A stretch of 61,797 nt of DNA from Tubiluchus corallicola (GCA_030141605.1 JAQGDQ010001114.1:1-61797); one strand, 5' to 3'; shown: positions 22,701 to 61,797, counted from the stretch's first letter. Notes: a model not told the origin generated them from the sequence alone. Translations and numbers: made by a program.

Positions 22701-24802
22701 TTCGTCTTGAAGAAAAGTGGCGCACTGTCAATCTTCAACAAAAGCATAATAAGTTTTTACAAAAAAATAGATAGCTAATTTTGTAATATTTTGCATGAAC
22801 GTTAGTTAAGCAGCAGAAGTGTGAATTCATTTACGCAGTGCGCCACTTATGGAAAGTTACAATGTCCCCCAGTCATAATTTTCAAGTGAATGGCAGCAAC
22901 CTCCACACCTGAAAATTTCTATTCAGAGGTAGTTTATTTTAAATTTATACTTTATAGGCAGTTCTTTGCAAATTTATTTGTTATCTTTTTCTAAGTTTAA
23001 GTGACAACAGTAATTTACCCAACATGCTGAGTGACTTGTTCTTTCTTTTAAGCAAAAATTATGTAAACTGTTGTGCTTTATTGATGTTGCGCAAATGCTT
23101 TTGTGGAATTTGGCTAATTGGTTACATATTAAAATACGATATGCTTTCCACTCGCAATCAAGCTTACGTACAAAAATATGAAAATAACTAAAATATCATA
23201 CCAAAAGTAAAATAGCTAAGTTGAAAAAGCCTCTGTAGTTGTTATACCCACTAGAACTGCTAAACAAAGAATCTCTTGGACAGTGAAATCTGAAATCAAA
23301 CCATAAAATTTCACATGTAAAGAATCAATCAATGAGCTGAACATTTTAAAAAGTAATTCTGCTACTAATGTTTGTATATATAGCACACATGCACAAGCAT
23401 GCACCTAGGCACCCACACACGCATGCACGCACACACACACACACACACACACAAACATGCACGTAGGCACATACACACACACACGTGTACGTGCGCACGC
23501 ACGCACACGCACGCATGCACACACACACACACATGCATGCACGCATGCACGCACACACACACACACACACAAACATGCATGTAGACACGTACACGCACAC
23601 AAACACATACACACATGTACGTGCGCACGCACGCACACGCACACACACACATGCATGCACGTGCACACACATGCATGCACACACACACAAACATGCACGT
23701 AGGCACGTACACGCACACAAACACATACACACGTGTACGTACGCACACACACACACACGCATGTACGCACACACACACACACGCATGCACACACGCACAC
23801 ACACACACATGCACGCACACACACATGCACGTACATGCACACACCCTCAACACACATGCTAGTGCTGCTGACATTGTTTCTGTCACTTTTTCTTATCACT
23901 TATGGAGTTGCTGTTGTTGTTCTTGTCACTACTGCTGCTGATGATGTTGCCAGCGGCGATGATAATGACAATCACAATGATAAAGATGATAAAACTGATG
24001 ATGAATAATGACAATTGCTTATGATATTTGTCACTCTTTAAAAATGGGCCCTACTGAATTTCCACTGAAGATATTTTTGAAGAACTTTGCTGTTTTCTGG
24101 TGTATGGACTTGATCTGCAATGAGTACATTTGCTTTGTTTTTCCTAGAGGTTTAAATCATTTGTGAGAAACACTATCACGAGATACTTCACTTGATGTAT
24201 TACCTGCTAATAAAGTGAAGTCATTAGCAGTTTTAGGTTCTTGTCCATACGTAATTTGTAAAGCGAAAAATGAAAACAAAAGATACTGTTAAATAACTCA
24301 TCTAAGGTTCACCAGTTTTAAACAATGTGGCTGTCAGCACTCTACATGTGGTTTAAAAAGTGACAAAAATCGCTCCGTAATCTTTACATTTCAGCTTTCA
24401 AACTGAAATAAACGTCAGTTCTAGCACACATCATGGATAAGCTTTCTGCCCGTTTTACTTTTAGTTTGGTTTCAAACATTCGTTTCTGGAAAATGCAATA
24501 ATGAAACCGTTAGCTCCCAAACTACTGTGTAATAGTTTTAGAAGACAAAATCACCGAAACGTAGGCCCAAAATGTTGTTTTCTTTAGTCCTGATTCGCTT
24601 TCTTGACGTTATGGTGAAAAGTTCTAATACTGCAATAAATCAACTCTTACGGCTTATCTGGCGCGTTCCGTCTTTCTTTTTTGTCTTCAAGTAAAATTTC
24701 TTCAGCTCTAGCTACCGAAACTGTTCTTTTCACGGCATATTTCTGTTTTGTCGGACTTGACCGGTCTATCAAACTACCTTCTGAACTACTAGTACTCGCC
24801 AT
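1343..24802 (-). CDS. DGAT1: Diacylglycerol O-acyltransferase 1, 13 exons, C-terminus outside window
   Basis: Membrane-bound O-acyltransferase (MBOAT) of the ER that joins acyl-CoA to diacylglycerol, the last step of triglyceride synthesis. Seen: thirteen minus-strand exons with GT-AG borders and matching phases join into 384 codons without a stop: 24651-24802, 23202-23289, 22314-22354, 21206-21291, 19006-19058, 17404-17506, 14774-14920, 13958-14061, 12886-12951, 9992-10036, 5192-5244, 5033-5092 and 1343-1496. Family landmarks in order: RAEEI and PDKP in the N-terminal tail, RDSLFSS at about 56-62, LSNAR and YGILVDP near 82-101, [12 protein letters not shown] near 231-242, the FYLDWWN signature at 328-334, NIPVH, and SAFFHE with the catalytic histidine at 383. 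The RDSLFSS and [11 protein letters not shown] segments favour DGAT1 over the related sterol O-acyltransferases. About 70-100 C-terminal residues must lie left of the window. Introns are loaded with tandem repeats and transposons. Confidence 0.95.
1838..3876. repeat. 85-bp minisatellite, about 24 copies
   Basis: Tandem 85-bp unit inside DGAT1 intron 12, with a palindromic core TGTACATTGTACA in most copies and a CATGCTTTGATTGTTTAC segment. Variants (GTTTTCTAAC versus GTTTACAAGC or GTTAACAAGC) recur in runs, showing that blocks of units were copied together. Short ORFs on the minus strand are read-through of the unit. Confidence 0.97.
4481..4998. repeat. 62-64-bp pyrimidine-rich minisatellite, about 8 copies
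   Basis: Unit contains CTACTGTTAAACTGTTAC and GCAAATTTCTACTTTTG. It sits just downstream (in gene orientation) of the DGAT1 exon 12 donor, so the transcript carries purine-rich repeats there. Confidence 0.95.
5033..5092 (-). CDS. DGAT1: DGAT1 exon 12
   Basis: Acceptor TTTTTCAG, donor GTAAGTAG. Encodes [19 protein letters not shown], residues 314-332. With the split tryptophan and the first residue of exon 13 it completes the FYxDWWN acyl-transferase signature. Intron 11 before it is only 99 bases. Confidence 0.96.
5192..5244 (-). CDS. DGAT1: DGAT1 exon 11
   Basis: Acceptor TATTTTTCAG, donor GTATTCTG (weak). Encodes [17 protein letters not shown], residues 296-312, matching PNHLIWLIFFYWLFHS of mammals. 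The trailing AG joins C of exon 12 to give serine. Confidence 0.95.
5442..5959. mobile_element. hAT-like MITE with GGGTTACCATA termini
   Basis: Left end TAGGGTTACCATAC at 5442 and right end TTGTAACCCTA to 5959 are inverted. Flanks TATTAAAA (5434-5441) and TATTAAGA (5960-5967) match 7 of 8, the 8-bp duplication expected of hAT elements. A second left end (AGGGTTACCATATGTCCGGG) starts near 5534 and pairs with the right end over about 22 bases, so the element is nested or its left end is doubled. No transposase. Confidence 0.75.
6298..7761. repeat. 86-bp minisatellite, about 17 copies
   Basis: Unit includes GTATGAATGCAATCACTGG and TACTGCAGGTAAGTCAGG, ending GCACTAGATGGCAG. Located in DGAT1 intron 10. 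Most units carry a consensus plus-strand 5' splice site, antisense to the gene. Confidence 0.97.
7762..8420. other. DGAT1 intron 10, unique stretch
   Basis: No supported gene. A minus-strand open stretch near 7727-7945 has no recognised motif and starts inside the minisatellite. Confidence 0.5.
8421..9015 (-). mobile_element. LINE 3' fragment (CR1/Rex1-like reverse-transcriptase end), minus copy
   Basis: Minus strand encodes [28 protein letters not shown] and further text typical of the C-terminal part of CR1/Rex1-type LINE ORF2, then a 3' tail with a short hairpin and AAATCT repeats. An in-frame 30-base deletion removes about ten residues present in the plus-strand copy at 11035. Truncated and inactive. 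Confidence 0.85.
9016..9991. other. DGAT1 intron 10, stretch next to exon 10
   Basis: AT-rich sequence without a recognised gene or repeat. It is the spacer between the minus LINE fragment and exon 10. Confidence 0.5.
9992..10036 (-). CDS. DGAT1: DGAT1 exon 10 (45 bases, frame-neutral)
   Basis: Acceptor TTACTTGCAG, donor GTAAGTACG. Encodes [15 protein letters not shown], residues 281-295, matching DMDYSRIIERLLKLA of mammals. Both borders are phase 0, so skipping it would leave the frame intact. It lies almost midway between two oppositely oriented LINE fragments. Confidence 0.95.
10037..10943. other. DGAT1 intron 9, unique stretch
   Basis: AT-rich, no exon or transposon end seen. Spacer of about 1 kb between exon 10 and the plus LINE fragment. 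Confidence 0.5.
10944..11034. repeat. AAGT then CAGT microsatellite, left of LINE
   Basis: About five AAGT units change into about seventeen CAGT units that run directly into the LINE fragment. Confidence 0.95.
11035..11658 (+). mobile_element. LINE 3' fragment (CR1/Rex1-like), plus copy
   Basis: An open frame from 11056 to 11544 encodes [20 protein letters not shown] and the same C-terminal region as the 8421-9015 copy, without its deletion. The 3' end has a CTTTGCGAAG hairpin and GAATCT repeats. CAGT repeats flank it on both sides. Both copies begin recognisable homology at the same point (AGTTTACTTTTGGGTC). Confidence 0.88.
11659..12133. repeat. CAGT then AAGT microsatellite, right of LINE
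   Basis: About 40 CAGT units, then AAGT units with AAGC and GAGT interruptions, ending at TTTATTAGTTTATC. The short ORF of repeated SVSQ is an artefact. Confidence 0.97.
12134..12885. other. DGAT1 intron 9, stretch next to exon 9
   Basis: The start (TTTATTAGTTTATCACC beside the AAGT tract) resembles a LINE 3' end read on the minus strand with an ACTT tail, but no ORF is left. Otherwise AT-rich with nothing recognised. Confidence 0.4.
12886..12951 (-). CDS. DGAT1: DGAT1 exon 9
   Basis: Acceptor TTATCGCAG, donor GTAAGTTT. Encodes 22 residues (259-280) with [15 protein letters not shown], matching the QQWMVPTIQNSMKP motif of mammals. Confidence 0.95.
13351..13500 (+). mobile_element. tRNA-headed SINE
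   Basis: A tRNA-like head has an A-box (TAGCTCAATGG, near 13358-13368), an anticodon-arm remnant CTGCCACCCGGGAGG as in tRNA-Gly, and a B-box-like GGATCAACTCC (13400-13410). A body with CCTGGTTCTCTGCC follows. Its end grades into the 24-bp array. The degraded B-box makes it a retroposon rather than a working tRNA gene. Confidence 0.7.
13515..13893. repeat. 24-bp minisatellite, about 16 copies
   Basis: Unit GAGTTACTTAAGGTGTTATC plus GCTG. The unit is a multiple of three and lacks stops in several frames, which explains overlapping ORFs on both strands. Lies in DGAT1 intron 8 directly after the SINE and 64 bases before the exon 8 donor (gene orientation). Confidence 0.97.
13958..14061 (-). CDS. 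DGAT1: DGAT1 exon 8
   Basis: Acceptor GTATTTGCAG, donor GTATTTG. Encodes [18 protein letters not shown] and a basic [10 protein letters not shown] stretch, residues 225-258. [12 protein letters not shown] is a near-invariant DGAT1 motif. Confidence 0.96.
14062..14773. other. DGAT1 intron 7
   Basis: 712 bases of unique AT-rich intron. It is one of the few DGAT1 introns without an array or transposon. Confidence 0.7.
14774..14920 (-). CDS. DGAT1: DGAT1 exon 7
   Basis: Acceptor TTTTACTATAG, donor GTATGTG. Encodes [20 protein letters not shown] and a basic arginine-rich stretch, residues 176-223. This matches the HTILFLKLFSYRDVN segment of vertebrate DGAT1. The exact 3' border is fixed by phase: the last G joins AT of exon 8 to give aspartate. 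Confidence 0.9.
15283..16808. repeat. 41-bp minisatellite, about 37 copies
   Basis: Unit CTGACATGCACTGCATTGG followed by a T-run and TTACAACATTATTGTAA, the last with self-complementary TTACAA/TTGTAA arms. In DGAT1 intron 6. Variants (CACCGC for CACTGC, CATCAT for CAACAT) come in runs. Confidence 0.97.
16809..17403. other. DGAT1 intron 6, unique stretch
   Basis: AT-rich, nothing recognised. Confidence 0.5.
17404..17506 (-). CDS. DGAT1: DGAT1 exon 6
   Basis: Acceptor TTTGTTTCAG, donor GTAAGTTGG. Encodes 34 residues (141-174) forming a hydrophobic helix with [15 protein letters not shown] near its end. The trailing A joins TT of exon 7 to give isoleucine. Confidence 0.88.
17615..18907. repeat. 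27-bp GC-rich minisatellite, about 48 copies
   Basis: Unit GGTTGCACCAACCCTAGC plus TACGCCCCT, inside DGAT1 intron 5. The 27-bp period keeps three frames open: GCTNPSYAP nonapeptides on plus over 442 codons, a second plus frame, and a minus frame of 441 codons. No promoter, signal peptide or unique flanking coding sequence supports translation. Confidence 0.97.
19006..19058 (-). CDS. DGAT1: DGAT1 exon 5
   Basis: Acceptor TTTTTTTAG, donor GTTAGTAC. Encodes [17 protein letters not shown], residues 124-140, in the position of the mammalian AANVFAVAAFQVEKRLA helix. Sequence identity is low; order, length and phase support the call. Confidence 0.85.
19312..19378. repeat. TA dinucleotide tract (left)
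   Basis: TA repeats left of the palindrome at 19428-19662. Confidence 0.9.
19428..19662. repeat. Large imperfect palindrome (foldback element), possible Penelope-type terminus
   Basis: Arms of about 100 bases (19428-19529 and 19557-19662) share AACAAAAACACTAG, GTTATATTTCAAC and the TTCGATAC region in opposite orientation around a short centre. Flanked by TA tracts. Each arm carries a hammerhead-like core: CTGATGA (minus, 19519-19513) then GAAA (19498-19495), and CTGATAA (plus, 19567-19573) then GAAA (19588-19591). Confidence 0.75.
19673..19800. repeat. TA tracts (right) with a third copy of the arm end
   Basis: Interrupted TA repeats, followed at 19798 by AGTAACAAAAACACTAG, the same end as the palindrome arm. 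Confidence 0.9.
20344..21012. mobile_element. hAT-like MITE, CAGGGATGAGAAT family, copy 1 with doubled left end
   Basis: Left end CAGGGATGAGAATGAG at 20344, a second left end at 20505, right end ATTCTCATCCCTG to 21012. Flanks are CATAAAC and CATAAAAC, an 8-bp duplication with one indel. The internal sequence matches the copies at 39797 and 46513. The extra 161-base left end looks like a tandem or nested insertion. Confidence 0.85.
21206..21291 (-). CDS. DGAT1: DGAT1 exon 4
   Basis: Acceptor GATTTTCAG, donor GTGATTATT. Encodes [10 protein letters not shown] followed by KDPYRWPS, residues 95-122, equivalent to the YGILVDP...KDPYSWP segment of mammalian DGAT1. Confidence 0.93.
21292..23201. other. 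DGAT1 introns 3 and 2 (interrupted by exon 3)
   Basis: AT-rich unique sequence on either side of exon 3 (22314-22354). Around 22533-22930 there is a stretch rich in CG and GTCA motifs (TTAAAGGACAAGTC, ATGACGTCAT) that may be an old repeat, but I could not define its ends. Confidence 0.4.
22314..22354 (-). CDS. DGAT1: DGAT1 exon 3 (41 bases)
   Basis: Acceptor TTGTAACAG, donor GTAAGTAA. Encodes [13 protein letters not shown], residues 81-93; the two trailing bases AA join A of exon 4 to give lysine. Too short to appear as an ORF; found by family motif and phase. Confidence 0.92.
23202..23289 (-). CDS. DGAT1: DGAT1 exon 2
   Basis: Acceptor TTTGATTTCAG, donor GTATGATA. Encodes [19 protein letters not shown] followed by the start of the first hydrophobic helix, residues 52-80. 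This block is among the most conserved parts of the DGAT1 N-terminus. Confidence 0.93.
23382..23858. repeat. Complex CA/CG/TGCA dinucleotide tract
   Basis: About 475 bases of alternating purine-pyrimidine sequence (ACACAC, GCATGCACGC, GTACGTGCGC) in DGAT1 intron 1, starting about 90 bases upstream of exon 2. The many short His/Thr- and Cys/Val-rich ORFs here are artefacts. Confidence 0.95.
24651..24802 (-). CDS. DGAT1: DGAT1 exon 1 (start codon)
   Basis: ATG at 24802 opens 50 codons plus two bases, ending at donor GTAAGAG. The serine- and lysine-rich cytosolic tail carries SVARAEEI and PDKP, the usual run-in to the RDSLFS block of DGAT1. CC of the last codon joins A of exon 2 to give proline. 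Any 5' untranslated exon is unresolved. Confidence 0.9.
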
Positions 24803-27800
24803 CCTAGTTTCTACATCTACAGTCTACAATTGTCATTTTCGTGAACGCAACTCTCCGCTTTTTGACGCACGGTTCACTTGGCGCACTCGTCATGTTCAGC
24901 CCAGTTGAGTACAAACTGCTTGTTCATACTGTATAGTACCGTGACTTTTGTCATTACGTAGCTTTTACTAGGGAAATGCAAATGCATTCAGTGAAAAAGT
25001 GCAGAACAATTTATTAAATCAGCATATTGCTGAACCACTACTGAATCTATCATGCCGTAAAAATTACAGTGTGAAAGCCTTGTTCGTCTCGACAATCTGC
25101 AATGTTGAGAGGTCTCGAACGGAATACTACACGAGACGAGATAAACTCACGATCACCAACATATCTTAATAGTCGATGTCTCATACGATTCTCTTGAACA
25201 GTGATCAACGGGTGGTCTTTGATGATCATCTTAACCTCCATTATCTTTCAGGATACTTCCGTGTCTGACAATTACTGAAGATGGACAGGGCGTAATTTGT
25301 AATTTATTATTTGAGCTTTTTTTCACATGGTATCTCGTTCCTTATACTTCTGTTTACCGTTTTTCTTTATGCAATAAAATGTTCTGTACTACTGTTGATT
25401 ATTTCTACACATTTAGTTGTGTACTAAAACTTCTACCAGACTGCAAAGTTATTACGACACATTGTACCAACTGTAATTTTTCTCTGCTTAAAAACCTCAG
25501 TTAGCTCTAATATTCCTGCATTAGAACCCCAATTTTTGAATTTTGTTGCTCATGCATAAACTTGCACCAGACAGCAGAAACTCAGAACAGCAAATATAAC
25601 CACAGTAATTATTGAAGTAGAAATGCAGTACACAGACCTAAGACTTTTTAATGCAACTCTGCAGACTAGTGTAAACTACAAGCATTCAACACTCAAGTAT
25701 TCGAGTGTCAGAAATTGTCAGAGATGAGGCAATACTCAAGTATTTGAGACTTGACACCAATGGGAAAAGACAAAAAATACAAAGAAACTCAATATGAAAT
25801 TTATAACATAATAATTTATTTTCATGGTAGAAAATGGGAGATGGTTATTTGCCTTGCAGCACACGCAACATATGCATATAGACCATTACACAATACTACG
25901 AAATGCGCTGGCCTAGATGTGGTCGCAAAAAGTATTTGCCACAATGTAATAGTTGTGTTGCTAAAACTGGAGCAAGTTTTCATTCATCCATGCCTACCAC
26001 TGCGTGAGGTTAAAAGAACCTGAGTACATCTGCTAGTAACTCTCTGGTAGGAAAGAACTTCCTACAGCTGAGGTAACTGATTGTTGGACCGCCATTCGTG
26101 AATGACGTCACACAGGTAGAGAAGTAGTGCCTCACTGTTTTAATAAAGATACATGCAAAATGGGACAATTAAACACTGAAATAAGTAAAACTAATCGTAA
26201 TGAAGAGTTACGATTACATCTAGCAAGTTAACCAGTATAATGAAAAAAAATTAACAGCAAGCATTGTGATGTAGTCATGTCGCTTGTGGGAGAAGTGCAT
26301 AGTACCTCTTTGAATACTAAACGTTAATTGTTATCCCTATTTATTCTCATAACACAATCGAGTCGACTTCTTTATTCCTGAATGAGATTTTGTTTACGAA
26401 TACAAGAAAGTAAACTACACAATGAATGCCCACAAGAGTCATGATACAACACAGAACTTGGCAGTTAAAGTGCGCCACCACACACCGCTATTAAGTACTA
26501 AACTAACTAACACTGAGGTTTGGTACAGCTTCACAAGGCAGTAATCAGTAGGCGCGTGTTCAAGTAGCATCTTTCTAGCCTAGTTATCTGATCTAGACAA
26601 CGTTAAGTGAAAAAGCATGGTGCCTTGTGGATGCGTACAAACAACTCAGTAATGGATTTACTACTGAAAACTTACATTTACATCAAGAGAAATGTGCTTC
26701 AATGTAGCCTCCGCTGTACAGTTTACATACATGTGAATAATCGGTTACAAACAGCTGCACAAACACTATAATTAGTCCAACACTCTTCCTTAAACATTAC
26801 TTTCTGCAATTGACTTACATAGAATCATTGCACATGCAGTAAATTGCACAGCAGAGATTAAAATTATTAAGCAAATTATGGGTTTGACCAAGATCGAGTT
26901 CACACTAAAACACGTGTAACAAATTTTATGCAAACTGTCAACTAAATGGTTGTCAACTGACAAAAGCAAGAAAAACGAGGCAATAACATTATTGTTTTCA
27001 TAATAGCTACTGTACAACGAGCGAGTTTGATCTTCAATACATTTGTTTGTATTACAATAGTACAGTGTATACGATGTCATATGCAACTGTAACACATTAA
27101 CAAGTGCTGAATATTTAAGGTGTTCAATTAAATAAACTACATAGAAAACGAGAATTTTTCGCAACGTATTTTTATGCAATCAGAGCACAATGGTATTTTG
27201 CAATTATCCTGCTATGCAAGAAGAAATAAAGTTGATTAACACGTACTTTGCAGGGTGAAATTTATACTAGAGAAACTGACAATGCTAAAGTTTAACTAAT
27301 ATCTGCTGAACAGTAACCATTAGTAACAGCAACTCCAGAGGCAGAGACGCTGCAGCAAAAGTGACTGTTATGGTAATGTAAACAAATATGGAAAAGTAAA
27401 GCTTGGAATAGCAAGAAATAATCAACCGTTAAACCGAAAATAATTAAACAGAACAATGAGGTAGAACTCAACATCAATATCAAACCCATAGAGTCAGCTA
27501 ATCTTCCTTAAGTTAGAAGTTTTGCACACTGAGTGTGCTGATCAATTATGATGTACAGACACACTCTTCACCTTCGCAGACGTGCGCGCAGACGACAGCA
27601 GAGATGTAGAGTGTGTGTGTGCAATGCCATATATATCATGCCCATGGGCACTCATAGATTGCTGGAACAGATCCAGTGTGCAACGAGGAACACGATTGGG
27701 CCCGAATATCGATCTATTGTCTTTGTGTAGTAAGGCTGTGTAGAACCAGTTAATGATGCAAGGAAAGGGACCAATCGTGTTAACTCGGAGCACGACAACG

Positions 27801-28837
27801 ATGATAGCTCGATGCCGCAGCGGTGTGATAGCTCAGCATAGTATTGTTTTGCAATTCTAACGACGCCGCGAAGCAGCGGTGCACCAACACCGCAACAGTA
27901 CGGCACCGCTAAAACTGCACAAAGGTGTATTCTTGGTGTATTAAATAAACACTTCAGTCAACAGGGCAGTTGCATTATAATCTAAGCAAACTGTTATCAC
28001 TCATGCGTTTGTTGATTGTGCTACATGTCATTTTAACTCTTTGTCAAACGTGCCCGTTGTTGAGGTACAAATCACTTCATTTACGACAAACATGATCAAA
28101 AAAGCAGAAAGGCATCAAATTTAACCCCACTAGGTCAAGCAGTGATAAAAAAACAGCAGCCTGTCAAAATTCAAATCAACAATGGATAACTGTTGCGCCG
28201 GTCATGAGGAAATAAACGTACGGTCAGACGGTCAGACTCACAATCAATTTATACTCCTCAATAAATAATGTAAAAAATTCTCACAACAGTATCAAAAATA
28301 AATTTTCACGTTTTTACAATTGGGAACAGAAAATATTGTTCCCCAAAATCCTTCATAATTAATACTAACATAATATCAACAGCTGCTACAGAATACGAAA
28401 ACCCTTTTAAAAAGGGCACTCCAAATTCCGTTTGTTAACATATTGACGTCCGGTTTTTGATGCCTTGGTGCAAGTGATACAAACCATGTAGTCACTGGAT
28501 TGCTCGCACAACTTAACTTGCTGCGTAATGTCTCGCCAATATTCAAACTCATTCTACATTTAAACTCTTAACTATGACAAATGCTTTAATTAGTTTGTGC
28601 ACTTACGCGAGCATTTACGCGAGCATTTGCAGTAAGTGAAGTGTGCCAGAGATGAGAGGCAATACAAGCACGAAAGAGTGAAATTAATTCGCACACCTAA
28701 TCTAAAATTCATCAGCTAATAACCTCTAAGATTTGCCTGCTATGCATCATGATTTAACCATACAAGCAAAATCGAAAAACGTCAAAAACTAAACTATTTT
28801 AAAATTAAGAAATTATCCAAAATTTCAAGACAGCCAA
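24803..28837. other. Intergenic region: DGAT1 upstream side and IGF2BP downstream side
   Basis: About 4 kb between the two same-strand genes. No recognised TATA box, initiator or polyadenylation site. It holds a short minus-strand ORF (25050-25241) and a more GC-rich, CpG-containing patch near 27545-27920. The last part may belong to the IGF2BP 3' UTR. Confidence 0.5.
25050..25241 (-). other. Short ORF 248 bases upstream of the DGAT1 start, unknown
   Basis: ATG-initiated 63-codon frame (MEVKMIIKDHPL...) on the same strand as DGAT1, ending 247 bases before its ATG. Composition looks protein-like (acidic, basic and hydrophobic residues mixed), but no family is recognised and no splice sites frame it. 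It could be an upstream ORF in a long 5' UTR, a remnant, or chance. Confidence 0.25.
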
Positions 28838-29118
28838 NNNNNNNNNNNNNNNNNNNNNNNNNNNNNNNNNNNNNNNNNNNNNNNNNNNNNNNNNNNNNNN
28901 NNNNNNNNNNNNNNNNNNNNNNNNNNNNNNNNNNNNNNNNNNNNNNNNNNNNNNNNNNNNNNNNNNNNNNNNNNNNNNNNNNNNNNNNNNNNNNNNNNNN
29001 NNNNNNNNNNNNNNNNNNNNNNNNNNNNNNNNNNNNNNNNNNNNNNNNNNNNNNNNNNNNNNNNNNNNNNNNNNNNNNNNNNNNNNNNNNNNNNNNNNNN
29101 NNNNNNNNNNNNNNNNNN
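28838..29118. other. Assembly gap (281 N)
   Basis: Run of N in the expected 3' UTR of IGF2BP, 37 bases past the stop codon. Confidence 0.99.
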
Positions 29119-29155
29119 TCTTTGGTTTTACACAGCCGGAGTGGAGGTAGAAATC

Positions 29156-60656
<31,501 letters not shown>

Positions 60657-61797
60657 AATAAGCAGCGGATTTGCAATACTATGAAAATATCAATTCAGGA
60701 AGAATTAATAACGATTATTCTCGAGTACAATGAAAGCAATAAAATTCACTCATCCCTTTCAAGTGCGTGAACCTTGCCTGACACCAGCACACGTGGTGGC
60801 CTTTCTTTGCCGCCACGAACCACGTGACCACACCAAGCCACAATGCTGCTCTTAAACTCGAGGACCACAGATGTGAAAAGTTAAGTTTATTTTCCCTGTC
60901 AAGTCACAAGTGCCAAACTGCCAACTAATGTATTAAATTGGCGCTACCCATAAAAATTGCAAGAAAACGTTTTTAGGCGATTTCTAGTAGTATTTGGTCC
61001 AGCGAATAAAATATCCATATTAGGCTAAAATTTGAGCTCTGCAAAGGGACTAATTATGACGTCAAAAAGATGGTCGCCATTTGACAAAATGAATGAATGG
61101 ATATTTAGCTTACATAAACAGTGTAAAAATGCTCATTTTGATTAAAAAGCTTGGAGCTTTGGACAGTGCTAGAGCTCATTAAGGTGATTATTTCTGACTA
61201 TGGTGCGACAGTACATTGTGACCGTATGTGCGTGTTAGTTCAGAAAACAAGTAGACTTTGTTCACAATTCCTGAAAGATATGGCCCTTATGAACTGGCTA
61301 CAGCCATCTTGTCGGCCATCTTGAATGCTGAAAAAATGTACAAAGCATTGCAAGAATAGTTAAAATACTCAGCTGCAAGACTAACAGACAAAGGACAAAC
61401 AAACACACAAGACTATACAATATACATTGTGCTTATAAGCTTACTTATATAGCTGCATTAGTTGTTTGACGATAAAAAAGTTGTTTGAGGATAGAGTTTT
61501 TAGAAGTTTTTATATTAGAAAACATACTCAGTAACAGATAATGCTTGCCTAATTGCCATCAGCTGCTTTTCATGGCTTTGATACTATTTTGAACAACTAC
61601 ATGCAAATAAATACATGACTTATGAACTGCTGCTGTACACGTTCCAGGTTTGCAAAAAAGTCAAGTCACTTGTTGTCATTTAGAAATACTTTAATGTTTG
61701 CTAATTGTCGCAAGGAAGGTATCAATGAAATCACCTCTTCTGTATGATATTAGTTACTAATCATCAACTTGAAATTTCTTTTACATTTCAAACGTTT
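60657..61797. promoter_or_regulatory. IGF2BP upstream region
   Basis: Sequence 5' of the IGF2BP start. Two CACGTG E-boxes lie at 60790-60795 and 60821-60826, about 135-170 bases before the ATG. Two GCCATCTTG motifs (YY1-like) lie near 61305-61325. No TATA box stands out. The true transcription start is not visible. Confidence 0.5.

Noticed and set aside
23346-24008. Cys/Val- and His/Thr-rich ORFs
   Set aside because: CA-type microsatellite; complementary frames both open, as expected for dinucleotide repeats.
24803-29155. IGF2BP-DGAT1 operon
   Set aside because: Same strand, but about 4 kb apart with no shared function; operonic genes in animals are normally within a few hundred bases.

Overview
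The window is animal nuclear DNA: AT-rich, with spliced genes whose introns follow the GT-AG rule, dispersed DNA transposons, LINE and SINE remnants, and many tandem repeats. I joined short exons by hand on the minus strand. Two protein-coding genes emerge, and together they span almost the whole window. The organism is an invertebrate metazoan. The divergent but complete gene structures would fit a fast-evolving lineage such as a tunicate, but nothing in the sequence proves that.

Gene 1 (24802 down to 1343, minus strand) is diacylglycerol O-acyltransferase 1 (DGAT1). Thirteen consecutive exons join in frame into 384 codons, from the start ATG to the catalytic histidine. The last roughly 70-100 residues lie beyond the left edge. 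Gene 2 (60656 down to 29156, minus strand) is an IGF2BP/IMP/VICKZ-type RNA-binding protein. Fourteen exons join in frame into a complete 590-residue protein with two RRM and four KH domains. The two genes lie head to tail on the same strand, separated by about 4 kb that includes a 281-base assembly gap in the IGF2BP 3' region. They share no pathway: DGAT1 makes triglyceride in the ER, and IGF2BP controls mRNA stability and localisation.

Roughly a quarter of the window is tandem repeat. There are more than a dozen unrelated arrays, with units of 23, 24, 27, 35, 41, 46, 62, 68, 85, 86, 91, 116 and 143 bp plus simple CA, GA, TA, CAGT and AAGT tracts, nearly all inside introns and mostly one private family per intron. 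Mobile elements include two hAT-like MITE families (one with three copies and a fragment), two pogo/Tc1-like TA-flanked elements, an inverted pair of LINE 3' fragments, another degraded LINE end, a tRNA-headed SINE, and a chimera of a nearly complete 5S rRNA sequence fused to the end of a LINE reverse-transcriptase ORF.

The points most worth a second look are: two dead tandem copies of the IGF2BP KH3 exon beside the live exon; the 5S-LINE chimera; an inverted LINE pair placed almost symmetrically around a 45-base frame-neutral DGAT1 exon; a 35-bp array carrying an AP-1 consensus in nearly every unit; and a 235-bp palindrome with hammerhead-like cores flanked by TA tracts. I found no clearly new gene system. 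The long ORFs in the tandem arrays are by-products of units whose length is a multiple of three.
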